In this document: piece by piece, positions 1-12,700 of the stretch | Layout: each line of letters begins with the position of its first letter | Position numbering within the stretch: position 1 is the first letter of the stretch | Origin: Chrysoperla carnea | Lineage: Eukaryota; Arthropoda; Insecta; Neuroptera; Chrysopidae | DNA length: 64,000 nt | Reading direction: 5' to 3' | NCBI RefSeq assembly: GCF_905475395.1 | Contig: NC_058341.1 | Location: forward strand, 34,115,501-34,179,500 | The notes under the pieces: model-generated | What the model saw: only the letters and a program-made list of their open reading frames with translations | Databases searched by the model: none | Told to the model about the DNA's origin: nothing | Position numbers and translations under genes: made by a program

Positions 1-77
1 CTCCCCAAAAGAAAGCGAGTCACGAAGTATTTACTATATATTAATCATTAAACAAAGCGTCCTTTCTGTCTCACGGT

Positions 78-234
78 CTATAATTTTTCAATTTCACTTT
101 TAAAACCATTAAAATTTGTGATAAAGTTTTCTATTTTGTTTTTCACACTTTCTAGAGAGAACGTGAAATGGGAATTATTACAAACCGTCCTTACACCACC
201 AGTTGTGTTAGTTTCATAAAAATTAATTAAATTT
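78..234 (-). CDS. Possible terminal coding exon, family not recognised
   Basis: On the minus strand an acceptor (ACTACTGCAG, ending at 235) opens a frame of 51 codons to a TAG. It starts NLINFYETNTTGGVRTVCNN and ends NKIENFITNFNGFKSEIEKL. The piece is hydrophilic. Upstream exons would lie at higher coordinates, where none was found. Alternative: a chance frame. Confidence 0.25.
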
Positions 235-814
235 CTGCAGTAGTTCAATTTATATCTATAATTTAAAAATATCAAATAAATATCGAATACCCATTTATAG
301 GTACCATATTAGTAGGTACAAAAATTGTGTGGCATACTCATGCGATCTCCGTGTACAACTATTGTTCTTTTTATGAATCTAAAAACTATACCACCCATAT
401 TTTTCGAATCAAAAGATACACGAAGCTATACAAATTTTTAATTCCAGTTAATGGGAAAAACGTTTTAAATGTTTTTTAACAGATAAATTTAACTTATTTG
501 ACACCATGTCTTTTTTATTCAATGCCATGAACTTAAGTGAATTAAATTTTCTACTGTTTTATTATCTATAAGTCAAGTCTATCTAAATAACATTAAATAT
601 AATGTAGAATGTTCCGTTTCAGAATGATCCGTAAATAAAACCCTTTCGAACCGGAGTTTCTGTGATACATTTGGATCAAAATTATCCTTATTAGGTACCT
701 TTTCAAAGGAGCACATACTTTTTATGAAAATTACAAATAATAAGACCATATTTTTGTCTCCATATGGGGTAAAATCTTTTTCTATAGTGTTTTTAACCCC
801 CAAACCAAAACAAG

Positions 815-1035
815 GGATGTTATGACTTTGACCACTATATGTGTATGCCTGTCTGCCTGTGGCATCGTAGCGCCTAAACGGATCCACCTATTATGATTTT
901 CTTGCTTCGTTTAAAAGGAGATTTACTGACGAGTATTCTCAGCTTTTTCAACTGCAAGTTTTGGGTTTCATGGCCGAAAAATTTGGCGTGGGTTTTTTAA
1001 ATTTTGTAAATTTCTCTTATTGGTCCGTAAAATAC
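815..1035 (+). repeat. Interspersed repeat family A, copy 1
   Basis: Contains TGGCATCGTAGCGCCTAAACGG and a downstream GGTTTTTTAAATTTTGTAAA, shared in the same order with copies at about 25525 and 37465. It is the most diverged towards its middle. A minus-strand frame covering 579-887 runs out of this repeat into unique sequence that reads NTIEKDFTPYGDKNM and then FDPNVSQKLRFERVLF; I could not assign it. Confidence 0.6.
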
Positions 1036-4000
1036 AAAATTCGAGTCCATTAGACGATGGAAATATGGGATTTATTGCTCAGTTAATTGGTTTTAATTTT
1101 GATTTTGGTCTTGTTTTGGTAAGTTAAAAAATTTAAGTAATCGTTACGTTTTGAATCAACTCATGGAATAAATATTAAAGGTAATTTCGTTGGTATCAAA
1201 CTTTTTCCCACAATTTCCTATTCATAACCTAGTGAAATACAATTATCACTATTTAAGGCCATAATTCCATATTAAGTTGGAGCATGTGTGTATATAGAGG
1301 TACACTTCATATTTGTGGAAAAATAATTTTTAATAATAATATAAAATCAAACAGAAATGTTTATGTCACCTTTATTTATTGTAGGTACACCTTTTTTTCT
1401 ACAATGCTTGATGTCGGTACATATCAAAGGCGTCTATTTACTTTAGTAGTTACAAACACATAATTTCAAATAAAAATATAACGCCTATGAGTACCCGTTT
1501 TATAACTTTTACTAAGTAATAAAATGTTTCAAAAAGGATTAAAAATATCAATAAAATCTACAGTTCCAATTATTATTGTACGACAATACCTATAACATTC
1601 TATAATGTTATATGTAAATATAATTTTAACACGATTTTTGACTAAAATATTTTTGTTTTAACGGAAAATTTTTGAGTATGAATAATTTATGATGTCTAGT
1701 TTTAACTTCCTCAAAATTTGAAATTGAAGCGTAGACAAACAAAATTTTGGGTGGACAAACAATAACCTAACGAATTTTCATTTGTATTTTGTAAGAACTC
1801 TTTGGCACTGTGGAATTTCGCAGTGCGGTACCCGTGGCTAAAAACAAGGTAGAGAAGAAATATTTAAGCGATACAAAATATCAACAAGAATTTTTTTTAT
1901 AGGTTGTATTCTGTAAAGGCAATTTTATTGCAGATATGATAAACAAATTACATACTAAACAAAGTTATATCTTATATACGAAATCGGTCCGGTACATTTT
2001 AAGGTCGTGGGTCTAGTTTTCGTCATTTTCGTCAGCACGATAACTTTTAAATTAAGGATAAATCATAGAATTTTATAAAGGAAAAAGAAAGCTCTAGAGG
2101 GCCACAAGAAAACCCAGTTCGAGATATAATATATTAGATTCACATTTGAGGATAGTGACAAAAATGATAATTTCCTCAAATTTAAATTCAAGGGTGGGGA
2201 AACAATACTTGTAGGAAGAAAAATTGTCGTCAATCGTATGACATCTGCATTTTATGAAAATTTGGAGCTGCTTGATGTCATAATTTTTAATTGTGCCACA
2301 ACTTTCAATTAGAGGATGGACAAGTGTGGGTAAATAATGGGTAAATGAATCCAATTAGCATTTTATGAAAATTCGCAATTGAGGGGTGCTATTTTCATGG
2401 AGCTTAGTTTAATTTCCTTGAAACGTAGAAAAGAATTCAAATATCTACTCAAGTATGTACTTAATTTTAACTTTAGTGTAAATATGTTTTTATTTTTATG
2501 ATATTCCTTATGATTAAATTCTATTAATTTTACCGCAGAAGTGCGAGTTTACATGCACATTAATCGAAGTTTAAATCGAGTATTTAATTATAAAATCAAA
2601 GTCCTCTAACTGAATTGGATTCAAAAAATCGTCAAAAATCATTAAAGTTCTTATAACCTCCCCGTGTTTGGAATATGATAATTATTCAAAAATATTTTTT
2701 ACACAAGTACAATTTCCATGGTTGTCGGATCTAAATTTCAACTCAAGCAAATGAAGCGACTCTTTTTTCTTGGAGTTGGATCATTGTTAATATTGGTTCA
2801 ATTCGATTTACAGAAACACTAACTTAAAAGTTCCAATTGTGGAATAAAGATAAAACATATAAATGAATTGAGAAGATGTAATCGCAGCTTTAGAATCGGC
2901 ATTCTTCTTTGATGTTCCAAAAATTATAAAAGTATTTTTTTTCACCAAATATATCAAAAATATTACATATATTGCTACTGTTCATACATACCCGACAAAG
3001 TGAAAAAAATATGGTAAATGGTATTTTGTAAAAATGTAAATGGGGCATCAGTTTTATTATTTTTCCACTTGTTACCAAAAATGGTTTTGATTGGTTCTTT
3101 TATAAATTGGCTCAATATTATTCTTATATTAATAAAAAAGTATTTTTATTCAGCGTTCTACGTTATTAATATTCCAACAAAGTTTTTGTTTTTTTATGGC
3201 AGAAATTATTTTAACTTTTTTTCTTAGAAAGAATATGTGGAATTTGATATTATCCGTCGCAGTTAGTTCGGGGCTTCGTTCTAACTATATTTCACGATTC
3301 TAGGAATGTTTTCAGGATTCTCACATTTTTAGACAGGTAGAACTTTTTCCGAACCCCCAAATTCTTATAGGATTGGATTTGTGAACTATACGTGCTTCAT
3401 TTGAAAATTTGTTTATAGGATTGATAATGATGACCATACAAAAGAAAAAATTTAAGTTTCAACCATGACTAAAATTTTGTCTTAATAGAAATCGAATGTT
3501 AAAGGAGTCCAAAAATGACAGGAAATTCCTAACTGTGCATTATATTTACAAGCTCGTCATTTTTAACTTTTTAGGACAAAAATAAAATTTGAAAACTTGA
3601 TTTCGTTTAGATCGATTTTCGGGCAATGTTTAAAACTTTGATTCTCCAAATAACAAACGAAACAATCCAATAATTTTTGTTTCATTTAGAGCTCACTGTA
3701 TATGCAGTTTGATGCCCCATTTACAGTCGGTACATTTAAACTTTATTTGGCTAAGTACTTTTTTTTAAACTATTATAAAGAGTACCATCCGCTTCTAGTA
3801 ATAATAGTTTCAGTAAAATATTGATACATTCATACATCACATATGGTTTTTTTTAACATAAATTGTACATATACATGGTTTACCCATGATAACTTTAAAA
3901 GTTAGCTTAAGGGTGGTCCTATTTTAAAGATCTTTATCTCAACAAGAAACATACATTAAGTATATGTGTACATAATATTATTTATTACAACCTGTATAAT

Positions 4001-4485
4001 GTTTACTAGAATATCAAATTCTAAATAGTCCAAGCAAATTTGACATTTGGATACTTAAATTCTCATCGTAAAGTTTTAGATTTTTAAATTTTAAAAAGGG
4101 TATTGGGTACCCGTTTTTTCACAGTCCATGGCAAATTATACATATAGTAGGGTGGGTCAAATTTTTTGGGTACCACCTCATGGTGTTTTTTGGATCATTT
4201 TAAGTAGTTTTGCCCCTGAAACCATGCCTCTAAAATGAATTTCGGAAGTAATTTACTTGCCTTGTGATGTTCTAATGCTAAGTAAATATTTCTTGACGAT
4301 GATTGCTTAAGAATTTTCATGAACAAAGAAAATTTTAATTTATATGAGCAAATATTTACTTGCTACCAAGTTAAGATACTTTCCTGTAAAGAGTACTACT
4401 TTGCTATGAATTTTTCATGCTTTTTCTAATTGTTAGTTTGTTTTGCTATCTAGATCGGGAAATCTCTCCTGTATACGATTCTGAA
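1036..4485. other. AT-rich noncoding stretch
   Basis: I see no supported gene. GCATTTTATGAAAATT occurs twice (2247 and 2358), inside a minus-strand frame that reads HYLPTLVHPLIESCGTIKNY, which I could not place. Confidence 0.4.
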
Positions 4486-4552
4486 CGATATCTCAAAAAC
4501 TATATTCAATCGTAAAATATCTCAAAACGATATCTCAAAAACTATATTCAAT
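4486..4552. repeat. 42-bp spaced direct repeat
   Basis: A 25-bp phrase starting CGATATCTCAAAAACTATAT occurs at 4486 and again, exactly, at 4528. Confidence 0.85.
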
Positions 4553-4675
4553 GCTAAATTCAATCGTAAAATGAATCATATACCAAAAGTTTTAACTTTA
4601 CTTTTCTGTTACTTTTTACTTTCCGTTTTAACGTTTACTTTTCTTAAGTTATTATGAAGATATCGAAAAAATTAC

Positions 4676-4994
4676 TTAATCTTCATCCTCCTGAACATAT
4701 TCTGATACTTTTCCGATTACTGATAAGCGAGAGGAGGTGCATAAAGTTACAAACAAAAATTAGAAACTTTTCTTTTAATGAATCGTGTTAGCTTTGAAAT
4801 CAAAGATCTTGAGATGTACCAGGTGGTATATCCCAATCATGCACATGCTACGTCCAAAAAACAAAAAGAAGAAAACAACCCCGTTTTTCGCCGTAAAAGC
4901 TTAAGGTCTTTGGTATTAACTCAAAGATCTTGATGAGTCCTTCAATCCTTTCAGGGTCCTTCAAAATTTCTAGATTATGTCTAGAGGCTGCCAG
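4676..4994 (-). pseudogene. Coding-like scraps in more than one frame, possible decayed gene
   Basis: On the minus strand, 4994-4848 is open for 48 codons and reads LAASRHNLEILKDPERIEGL then IKIFELIPKTLSFYGEKRG. Next comes a short piece in another frame (YHLVHLKIFDFKANTIH), then one ending CTSSRLSVIGKVSEYVQEDE and a stop near 4676. The residue content is far more protein-like than the surrounding frames, but no splice sites join the pieces convincingly. I do not recognise it. Confidence 0.25.
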
Positions 4995-7900
4995 TTATTT
5001 GCTAATCACTTAAAATAATGGTCCCAAACTTTTTAGGGAAGAATTACCCATAATTTAACTGAGGATGAAAGAGTGAGTAATCAACTCTGATGTTATTTCG
5101 ATAATTTCTTTTTTTTTTTAAGTGCACAATTTGTTAGTTTTTTTTACTTATTCAAAAAATATATTTAATGTACAGTTCTATTAAATAAATCTTAATTTTT
5201 TTGGTTTTTACACGATTGTAGGTACACATAAATACATAAATCCAACATTTTTGAACAAACTGAATCAAATCAATAATAATGTAAGTAGTTAAAATGTTTG
5301 TGAACATCTGAATGTACTTACTAAATGTTAATTACCGACTTATAAAAAGTATTAACATATATTTTTTAAATCCTTACAGCAGCAAAATATCATAATTTGA
5401 TGTTGTTTTTAAATCCATTCAGGTGAAGTTGTGGGTTTTCCCATATTATACCATTTTTAGGACACCATAATATTAAAAATATATTTAATCATTTCCTTTT
5501 ATATTCTTCTTTTTTTAAGGAAGTTAATGCTTTATTTTAGGTCAAAAATAATCCTTCATTTGTGTAATGTAAGTAGATCATCTTTTATCTTTTGACTTTT
5601 ATGAATGAAACAGATTTGTTGTGTACATGTGATGTATGCAGATTTAGTTCAAGCCAACAGATTAATATTACAAAAACAGATTAATATTTGTAAAAATTTG
5701 TACTATATTTTTGTGTGATATTGGGAATTTTTTAAACTTCTGTTTTGAATTTATCACTAACTCTATAATAGATAAATAGCATACATTTTTACCCAAATAA
5801 CTGGAGCTGCAGAATCTGTTTAGAAGATTTGAAATACGAACTTAGTTTGATAAATTTTATCAATTCAGAAATATAAAACTTATATTTATAGCTATATGCT
5901 ATTAAAACATTTAAAATTCTGAAAACTTTTTTAAGAAATCTTGTAACATCCGTCTTAGTTTTGGTTTATGTGCATCAGATTTAATACAGCCTTTAAATAA
6001 GATAGACTTTTAAAAAGATTCCTAGTTTAAAACTAATAATTGATTAATTTTTTTTCATCATTAAAAATACAGCTTATGTATGATATTTGAATCTCAAGGG
6101 ATGAGATAATCAATCATTCTCAATTGTTAATAAAATTATCCATAAAATAGGCCTTCAATATCAACTTTATATAAGCCAGTCGCATGATTTCGAAATAAAT
6201 TGCGAATGTCTGAAAGTACTTCTTAGGAGTTGGGATTTAGATATGGCTCCTTATGTCCATTTTTACCGTTTTTTTAATGATTTTCTTCAAGTAGGTTATA
6301 AAATTCAGGAATAATGAAATGATAACACATAATTTACAAATCTCTTAAAATGCCAATTAATTGTATTTTTTAAAATAAAATTTTATTACCAAAATCCAAA
6401 TATTTTTTATGATTTAAATTATTTTATTATTATGTTTTAATTAGGTACGCACGCAATATAATATGGACTCAAATTAGCAGTTTTAATGGATTATCAAATT
6501 ACTGATATATGTTATAATTACATGACAAGAAACCTTATCATATCGACTTGAAAACTTTGGATATGGAATAATTTTTGGAAATAATAATGTACTGTCAAAA
6601 AAATATTTTGTTCAAGAATCGAATCATAGAATTTATTCCTAATAAAAATCGTATAGATTGATGTCTATCCCCAGAAAATTGGATGGTATTATGGACGCCA
6701 ATAAAATCAATTGGAAGAATCTCTCTTGGAAAATTTCTAGTCTTTTATGATAATTTTCACATATAATTCGAAATTTAAAGATTACAAATTTGTTTCTTTA
6801 AATTTGAGCGGCAGTCAACACACAACTAAAAATGCTTCATAATTGACATATGGCTTAGTTATTTACCTTAAATTTAAAATGAATTCGAAAATGGACAGTG
6901 AAGCTGGTATACATAGACTTTTGGGTAATAATTCATCTCATCCTAAAATATGTAAAAATCTTGACGCCGTTTATCAGTAAAAAATAAATAAATGGTAGTT
7001 TGTATTTTTTGAAGTAATCCTGAACGAAAATTGTCGCCGTAGGCTGCTTAACGGACGTGAAAAGTAATTAAAATTGTCTAGAAATGATTACAAAATCAGC
7101 ATTTTTCGCAAATATCTCGAAAAGAATTCCGAATCTTGTCATCTTAAAATCGTTAATGTTATGAAACTTTTCCGTGATAATGCTAGTCTGGCTCTTCCAC
7201 CATTGTGACCCAAACTAAAATATTTCTCCAGTCAGAATAAAAAATTAATCATTCGCAGTGAAAAATTGTTCGATATATTCCACAAAACAGTGATTTTTCA
7301 AATAATTACGAAAGTACGAAATTTAAAAACAATGCAAGTTTTCAAACATTCCGGCTTAAAAGTATGGACCAACCTAGATCAAAATTTGATACATCATCAA
7401 ATAGTTTGATTAAACAATTTAGAATGGTTCTTCGGTAAGCGTTAAATTAGTTAAAGAGGAAAAAGGTAATATAAAGATTAGTAGTTATGGTTTAATTTGG
7501 TCGATTGGTCGAAAATCTAACTAAAAGTTTGTAGAGTTGGCAACGATTATTGTTTTCGGCGATTAATAATGACGTTGTGGGCACATTTCTCTACATATGC
7601 CTACAAACAAAAATTGACCTAAATAAATTATTTATGATTTTTTCCAAATGGTCAACAATTTTATAGCTACTTATTTTAATACATTTTATATCGATCGGTG
7701 CTAACTCAAAGGATATTTTTTTACAGATTTTGCTTTACTCACCCAAATAACAAGATAGGTCAATTTTGGATGGTACAAATACAACTAAAAAAGGAGAGAA
7801 CTCTTTATTTTTTTATGAGACTCCAAAAATATTTTATTAATTTATAACATTTACAATTTTTAGTAGGTTATCAAAATAAAATTTTTGTAAAAAAAATCAG

Positions 7901-9540
7901 GTCAAACTTTTATTAGATAGATTCGGCTTCTTTGTGACATACGAACACAATTATTATATTGAAGTTTAAAAGTAAACTAAATTTTTTTTTATACAATACC
8001 TTGTAAAAATTTATACGTTTTGCCTGCTGCTGATGGTTGCCAGTATTCCTAAGATATTGACTATTTCTATGCTACTGTGGTAGTATCATAAATCCATAAA
8101 AGTTAATATATAGAAATTTCAAAAAGTTATAGAGTTTTTTCGGCAAATGTTCTTTGATGTTTATAATGTTAGATAAATACCTACCCATATAGGAATTTTA
8201 TTTTTGATAATTGATTAATTGAAAGCAATTTTCATTTAGTTGCAAAATCAATTAGTGTAAATTAGTAAATTAATTATAGAAGTTGTTTAACATGTTTTAT
8301 TATCTAAAAAGAAAAATGGTAAGCATTCCTACCACGTAATGGACAAGTGAACTTCACGTAATGGATAAGTGATTTTCAATTATATCTGAAATAAGATAAC
8401 CGACTAAACCAAATCAAAAAATAGAACCGACTTCAAAACAATGTTCAAAAAGTGAAGAATAATTTAAAAATAAATGCTATAATTTTTTGTTTGATTTATC
8501 TTTAATAAATAGGTATAGTTTCGATAGGTTAAACATTATTTGAATTCAGTCACAATGAAGCCTTGCCAAACACAGGGTGGAAACAGAAATTCTTTTTTTC
8601 AAAGATGATTAGTTTTATACTCAAAATCTTCCTATTGGTTAGGTATGTGGATATCGCCAGGGAAAGAACCATAATCGGTTGTGTAGTTTCTGAAGTGTGC
8701 CAAATTGTTTGGTTTTTTTAACTTGATTAAAATGTATGGAATTGATGACCCATATATTTTGGAATTAACATAATTTGTATAATTTTTTGACCAAACTTTT
8801 GAAAATGGTTTTCATTCAATTTGGCCACAAAAAATAATTTAGTTTTTGTGAAACGACAAATGCAAAAGTATGTTTTTGTCTCCAATTTTCACGTATACAT
8901 AAGCTAGCTTGGATCTTACAAAAATTTTCGATTTATTATCTCTGCACCTACATAGAACCGAAATTCAAAATTTAAAACACTAAATTTTTATGGTTGAACT
9001 ATTTCCTTGGAAATACTTTGTAATTAACGATTACATCATACATCAAAAAAAAGTTAAATAGAGTGAATATAATTAAAATTCGACACATTATCGGAATTTT
9101 CTTGCAATTTTATCATTATTTCGTAGAAAAGGAATTTAGAACACCTTGTGTATGGGGTATTTCAAGCAAAATACTTGTCAAATCAACCCCAAGCCGTGGC
9201 ATGATTATTTTGGGAATATTAATCGAATTGTAGTTATGAAAACTGTTTACACAAAATTTAAAGTCAATCGAACGCATAACGGTTTTAACAATTTTTGTAA
9301 TCGATCAGAATGAATACAAAAATTGCAAAGGTTCTGGTTTTGCTTCTCAATCATATCATTTAAACATTTTAAAAGAAAGCTTCTAGAATCACGGCAACAT
9401 TCAACATTACAAAATATGTTGAAATCCATATTCTCATACAATTCAGTTTTAAATAGTATTAATTTATGAAGATATATTATTATTGCAAATTGTATTATAT
9501 ACTCTGATGTTCAAAATCCAATGTATTACATAAATCATAA
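4995..9540. other. AT-rich noncoding stretch
   Basis: No gene, RNA gene or clear repeat recognised. A 43-base candidate exon between a good acceptor and a GTGAGT donor lies on the minus strand at about 7748-7790, but nothing joins it. Confidence 0.4.
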
Positions 9541-9732
9541 CACTATTACACTTGCTTACGGAAGTGTACATATTTAAATAGAAAGGAAGAAAAAATTATA
9601 CTGTATTTGCTGGCCGATTGTAAGATAATTTTGATTGAATCTGGTCCCATTTTTACACCACCACAAAAGAAAAACGCGTCCTTAAGCAAGATATTGGCAG
9701 TAAGTTTGAAGCACTTTGTGTTATTGTCATAA
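9541..9732 (+). pseudogene. Myb/SANT-like DNA-binding domain fossil, transposon type
   Basis: An open frame of 63 codons without an ATG. It encodes RKEEKIILYLLADCKIILIE, then a stretch with TPPQKKNASLSKILAVS, and a TAA stop. The pattern of a basic-acidic start, LL..L...K.iIE, then T..QKknA...I..., resembles the Myb/SANT-like DNA-binding domain (Myb_DNA-bind_5 type) that accompanies several insect DNA transposons and regulators. The conserved tryptophan of the third helix is replaced by Leu. No flanking coding exon was found, so this looks like a lone degenerate piece. A GTAAGT at the end of the similar part could be an old donor. Recognition is by motif only. Confidence 0.4.
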
Positions 9733-12700
9733 GTAGTCGTTTGAGTTATGAGGAGTCAATTCTGTGACTACCTACTTATATCCTTCTGGTTTTGGAACAT
9801 GAATTTTATCAAAAATTTGAATTAACTAAAATTAATGGTTGCAAAAGTCAGTTTTGCAAAACTTGAGTCAATTTGAAAGTTTAATACAGTTTCTAAAGTT
9901 TTATTTTGCTGAAAAAAAAGTGTTTGGATGTTGCAGCTTGTGAAATTGGTTGTTTTTTTAAACAAAAATTGATTGGTACTATATGTCAGTTTCCATTTTG
10001 CTCTTCTTGAAGAGAAATTTTCAAAAAACCAAAACGAACTATGTTTTGAATTGCTCAGGCTAGATCTTTCTTTAAGGCTTTAATGTTGAAAAACAAATTT
10101 CATACTGTATCTGAAAATGTTTTTCATGAACTATATCTTTGTACACTTATAAAATGGAGAATGTAATATTCTCAAATCTGAACATTTATGTACAAAAATA
10201 AATCCATTTCTGTAAATATAACAGTTATTTACCGTGCGTCCCTTCATAAAGAAGACTTTCACCTAAATATAACATGTATAAATGTTTACATTGGCCTTAA
10301 TTGCTTAATAGAGGGTCGAACAATACGGCAAACTTTTGACAATTAAGCTGTGAATTAGTTTTTATTACAACATCTAGTTCTCTTCTTTATATATTTATTA
10401 GTTACAAAACTCTTATTTATTTTTTTCATAAATATTTGTTCAATGTAAATAAAAATAATATTTATTATATATTTTTAACTTTAATGTGTCGTGTGACTCA
10501 AACAATTACTTTTTTTTCTCTTCATGAAAAAACTAATATATCTGTTTCTCCTTCACTTTCTTTAATAGTTTTTTTTGTTGCTGTTGTTTGTTTGCTGTTA
10601 CGAAAAGTGTGACGAATTTTGTATTAGGCAAAACAGTTACATAAATTTTTAAAATGTCCTTCACTTTTTAATGACGTAAGTATTGACGCATTGTTAAGAA
10701 AACAAATGGTTATTTGTTTGTTTTCAATTGTTTGTATAATTAATGTTGTATCTTAGAAATTTGGGATAACTTAAAAAATAAAACTATTTTTTGCCCACGC
10801 AAGAGATTTATTCAATATTATGCGCTTAATTCCAAAAAAAGTGATCGATTTTCGACCTATTTTTTAATATTATTTTTCCCAAGAAGAAAATAATCCCAAT
10901 GAATTCAAGTAAACTTTCTCTGGTAGTGACCTGGTAATTTAAGCAGAATTCTTTAAGCTAATAGCAGCCTGGGATCTATTGTGCCAGCAAATATTTCCAG
11001 ATATCTCTGAATGCTCACTTATTTTATCAAAAACATGTTATTTTATTTATTTTTTTTTCCCATATTTTAGCCCGATTTAATCAGTAAAATTTGGAGTAAA
11101 TAACAATTATTTGGGGTAAAAGCTAAAGAACCTTTATATGTAGACTGGAATTTTCTCGATTTTTCCTCTGAAAATACTAAAAGATATGGAAAAATCTAAT
11201 GTGTTACCTAAAAATATGGGGATATGCCTGTGACCATTACTTAAGTATAGTTTTTTTTATCAAATTGAGGTAGAGAAAAAACCGTCGAATGAAATATGTT
11301 GTCATTATCCAGTCTTTGCAGGCAATACAATTTAGCCCCTAAAAACTTTGCTTAATTTAAGTCAAAATGCGAAGGTTAAAAATTTTTGGGTTGCCTCAGT
11401 AAGGCACTACAGAAGCTTCGTTCACCTAATTTCTGAGATAATTTCTTCAAAATATGAAACTTCCCAATACTCCCTACTTTATTTTATTCTCGTCATGAAT
11501 TTGTGTTTTAATCATGTTTAAGATCGATTCAAATTGTTCGTCAAAGGAAGATCCAAGGTGAAACAGGTATTTTACTGAATATTTCAAGTTCATTTAAGAT
11601 TTTCTTTGTTCTTAGAATACCAGTGGCTGTAGTGATTTATTTCATATATTTTTTATGTATGTGAATATTATGGCATTATGTTCCATCGAAAATCACTTTA
11701 CGCATGTTAAAATACGATTAACAGTTACATAAATATATACAAGTGCAAGTAAAATATACTTAACTAATTATTCTCAAGGACAAGGTCTCGTGTCAAAGAT
11801 GGAATCAATTTAAAACGAAACCTTGAAAATATATATTTATAGTTATCGTATACCTAGAGAGCAAATTATTTGCTTATTTACATTATACATAAAATTTTTT
11901 GGTCTTGGTATGCAATTATTATATTCACAACGAAAATTGAAAATAAAAGTGTTGGGGTGGTGCTATAACATTCATCACACTTTCAAAAAATGAATGTGTA
12001 GGTTATGTCAGTTGATTTGTAGTCAATTCGACTCTGTAAGGAATAGTTACTTGCTAAAATTTAAGCAAACAAAAACTCATTTTCTTGAATTAAGTATTAA
12101 ATTTTACCTACAAGCTTTGTAAAGGAATATATACTCGGCTGGTTAACTGGCATTCTTAAAATTTTTTGTATCCTCTAACCGAAAGCATGCTTTTCTCCAC
12201 CGCATTCAACTACGGGAAGAGTTACCTTGGTGGCGTGTATTTCTGTAGCTCGCTAGCATAGCAACACTCTAGCAAGTCACAAAGTCGCTCTTTCCGCAGT
12301 TAAATGCGGTAGGAGAAATTGTTATTGAGGCTTGGATACTAAGAAAAATACTATACAACTCACCACTAGAATATTGGATGCCTGGCAGTGAAAGATACAA
12401 AGTCTCAGCTAAGCTTCAGCCTTTATATCACATACGTCAGGAAATCCAACTTGACCTAGGATCGTCTTATGCTATTTCCGACGTAATATAATATAGTTAT
12501 GTGTAAATCAGATACACTTTCCTCGGAAAATATTAACTAAAAGCTGGTATAACAACATTTGGATGAATTCTTGATGAAGTGTAAATAAACTGATATAATT
12601 AGAGAAATTAATCAGAGAATGTTTGGTCTTTCTTCTACACGTCTTATCCACCATGGCTTGTACAAAATATTTATATTTATATCATTGCTTATGAAATGGG

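Noticed and set aside
2780-2830. GGTTCAATTCG as a tRNA B-box
   Set aside because: No A-box, acceptor stem or cloverleaf around it. I found no tRNA or rRNA gene in the window.
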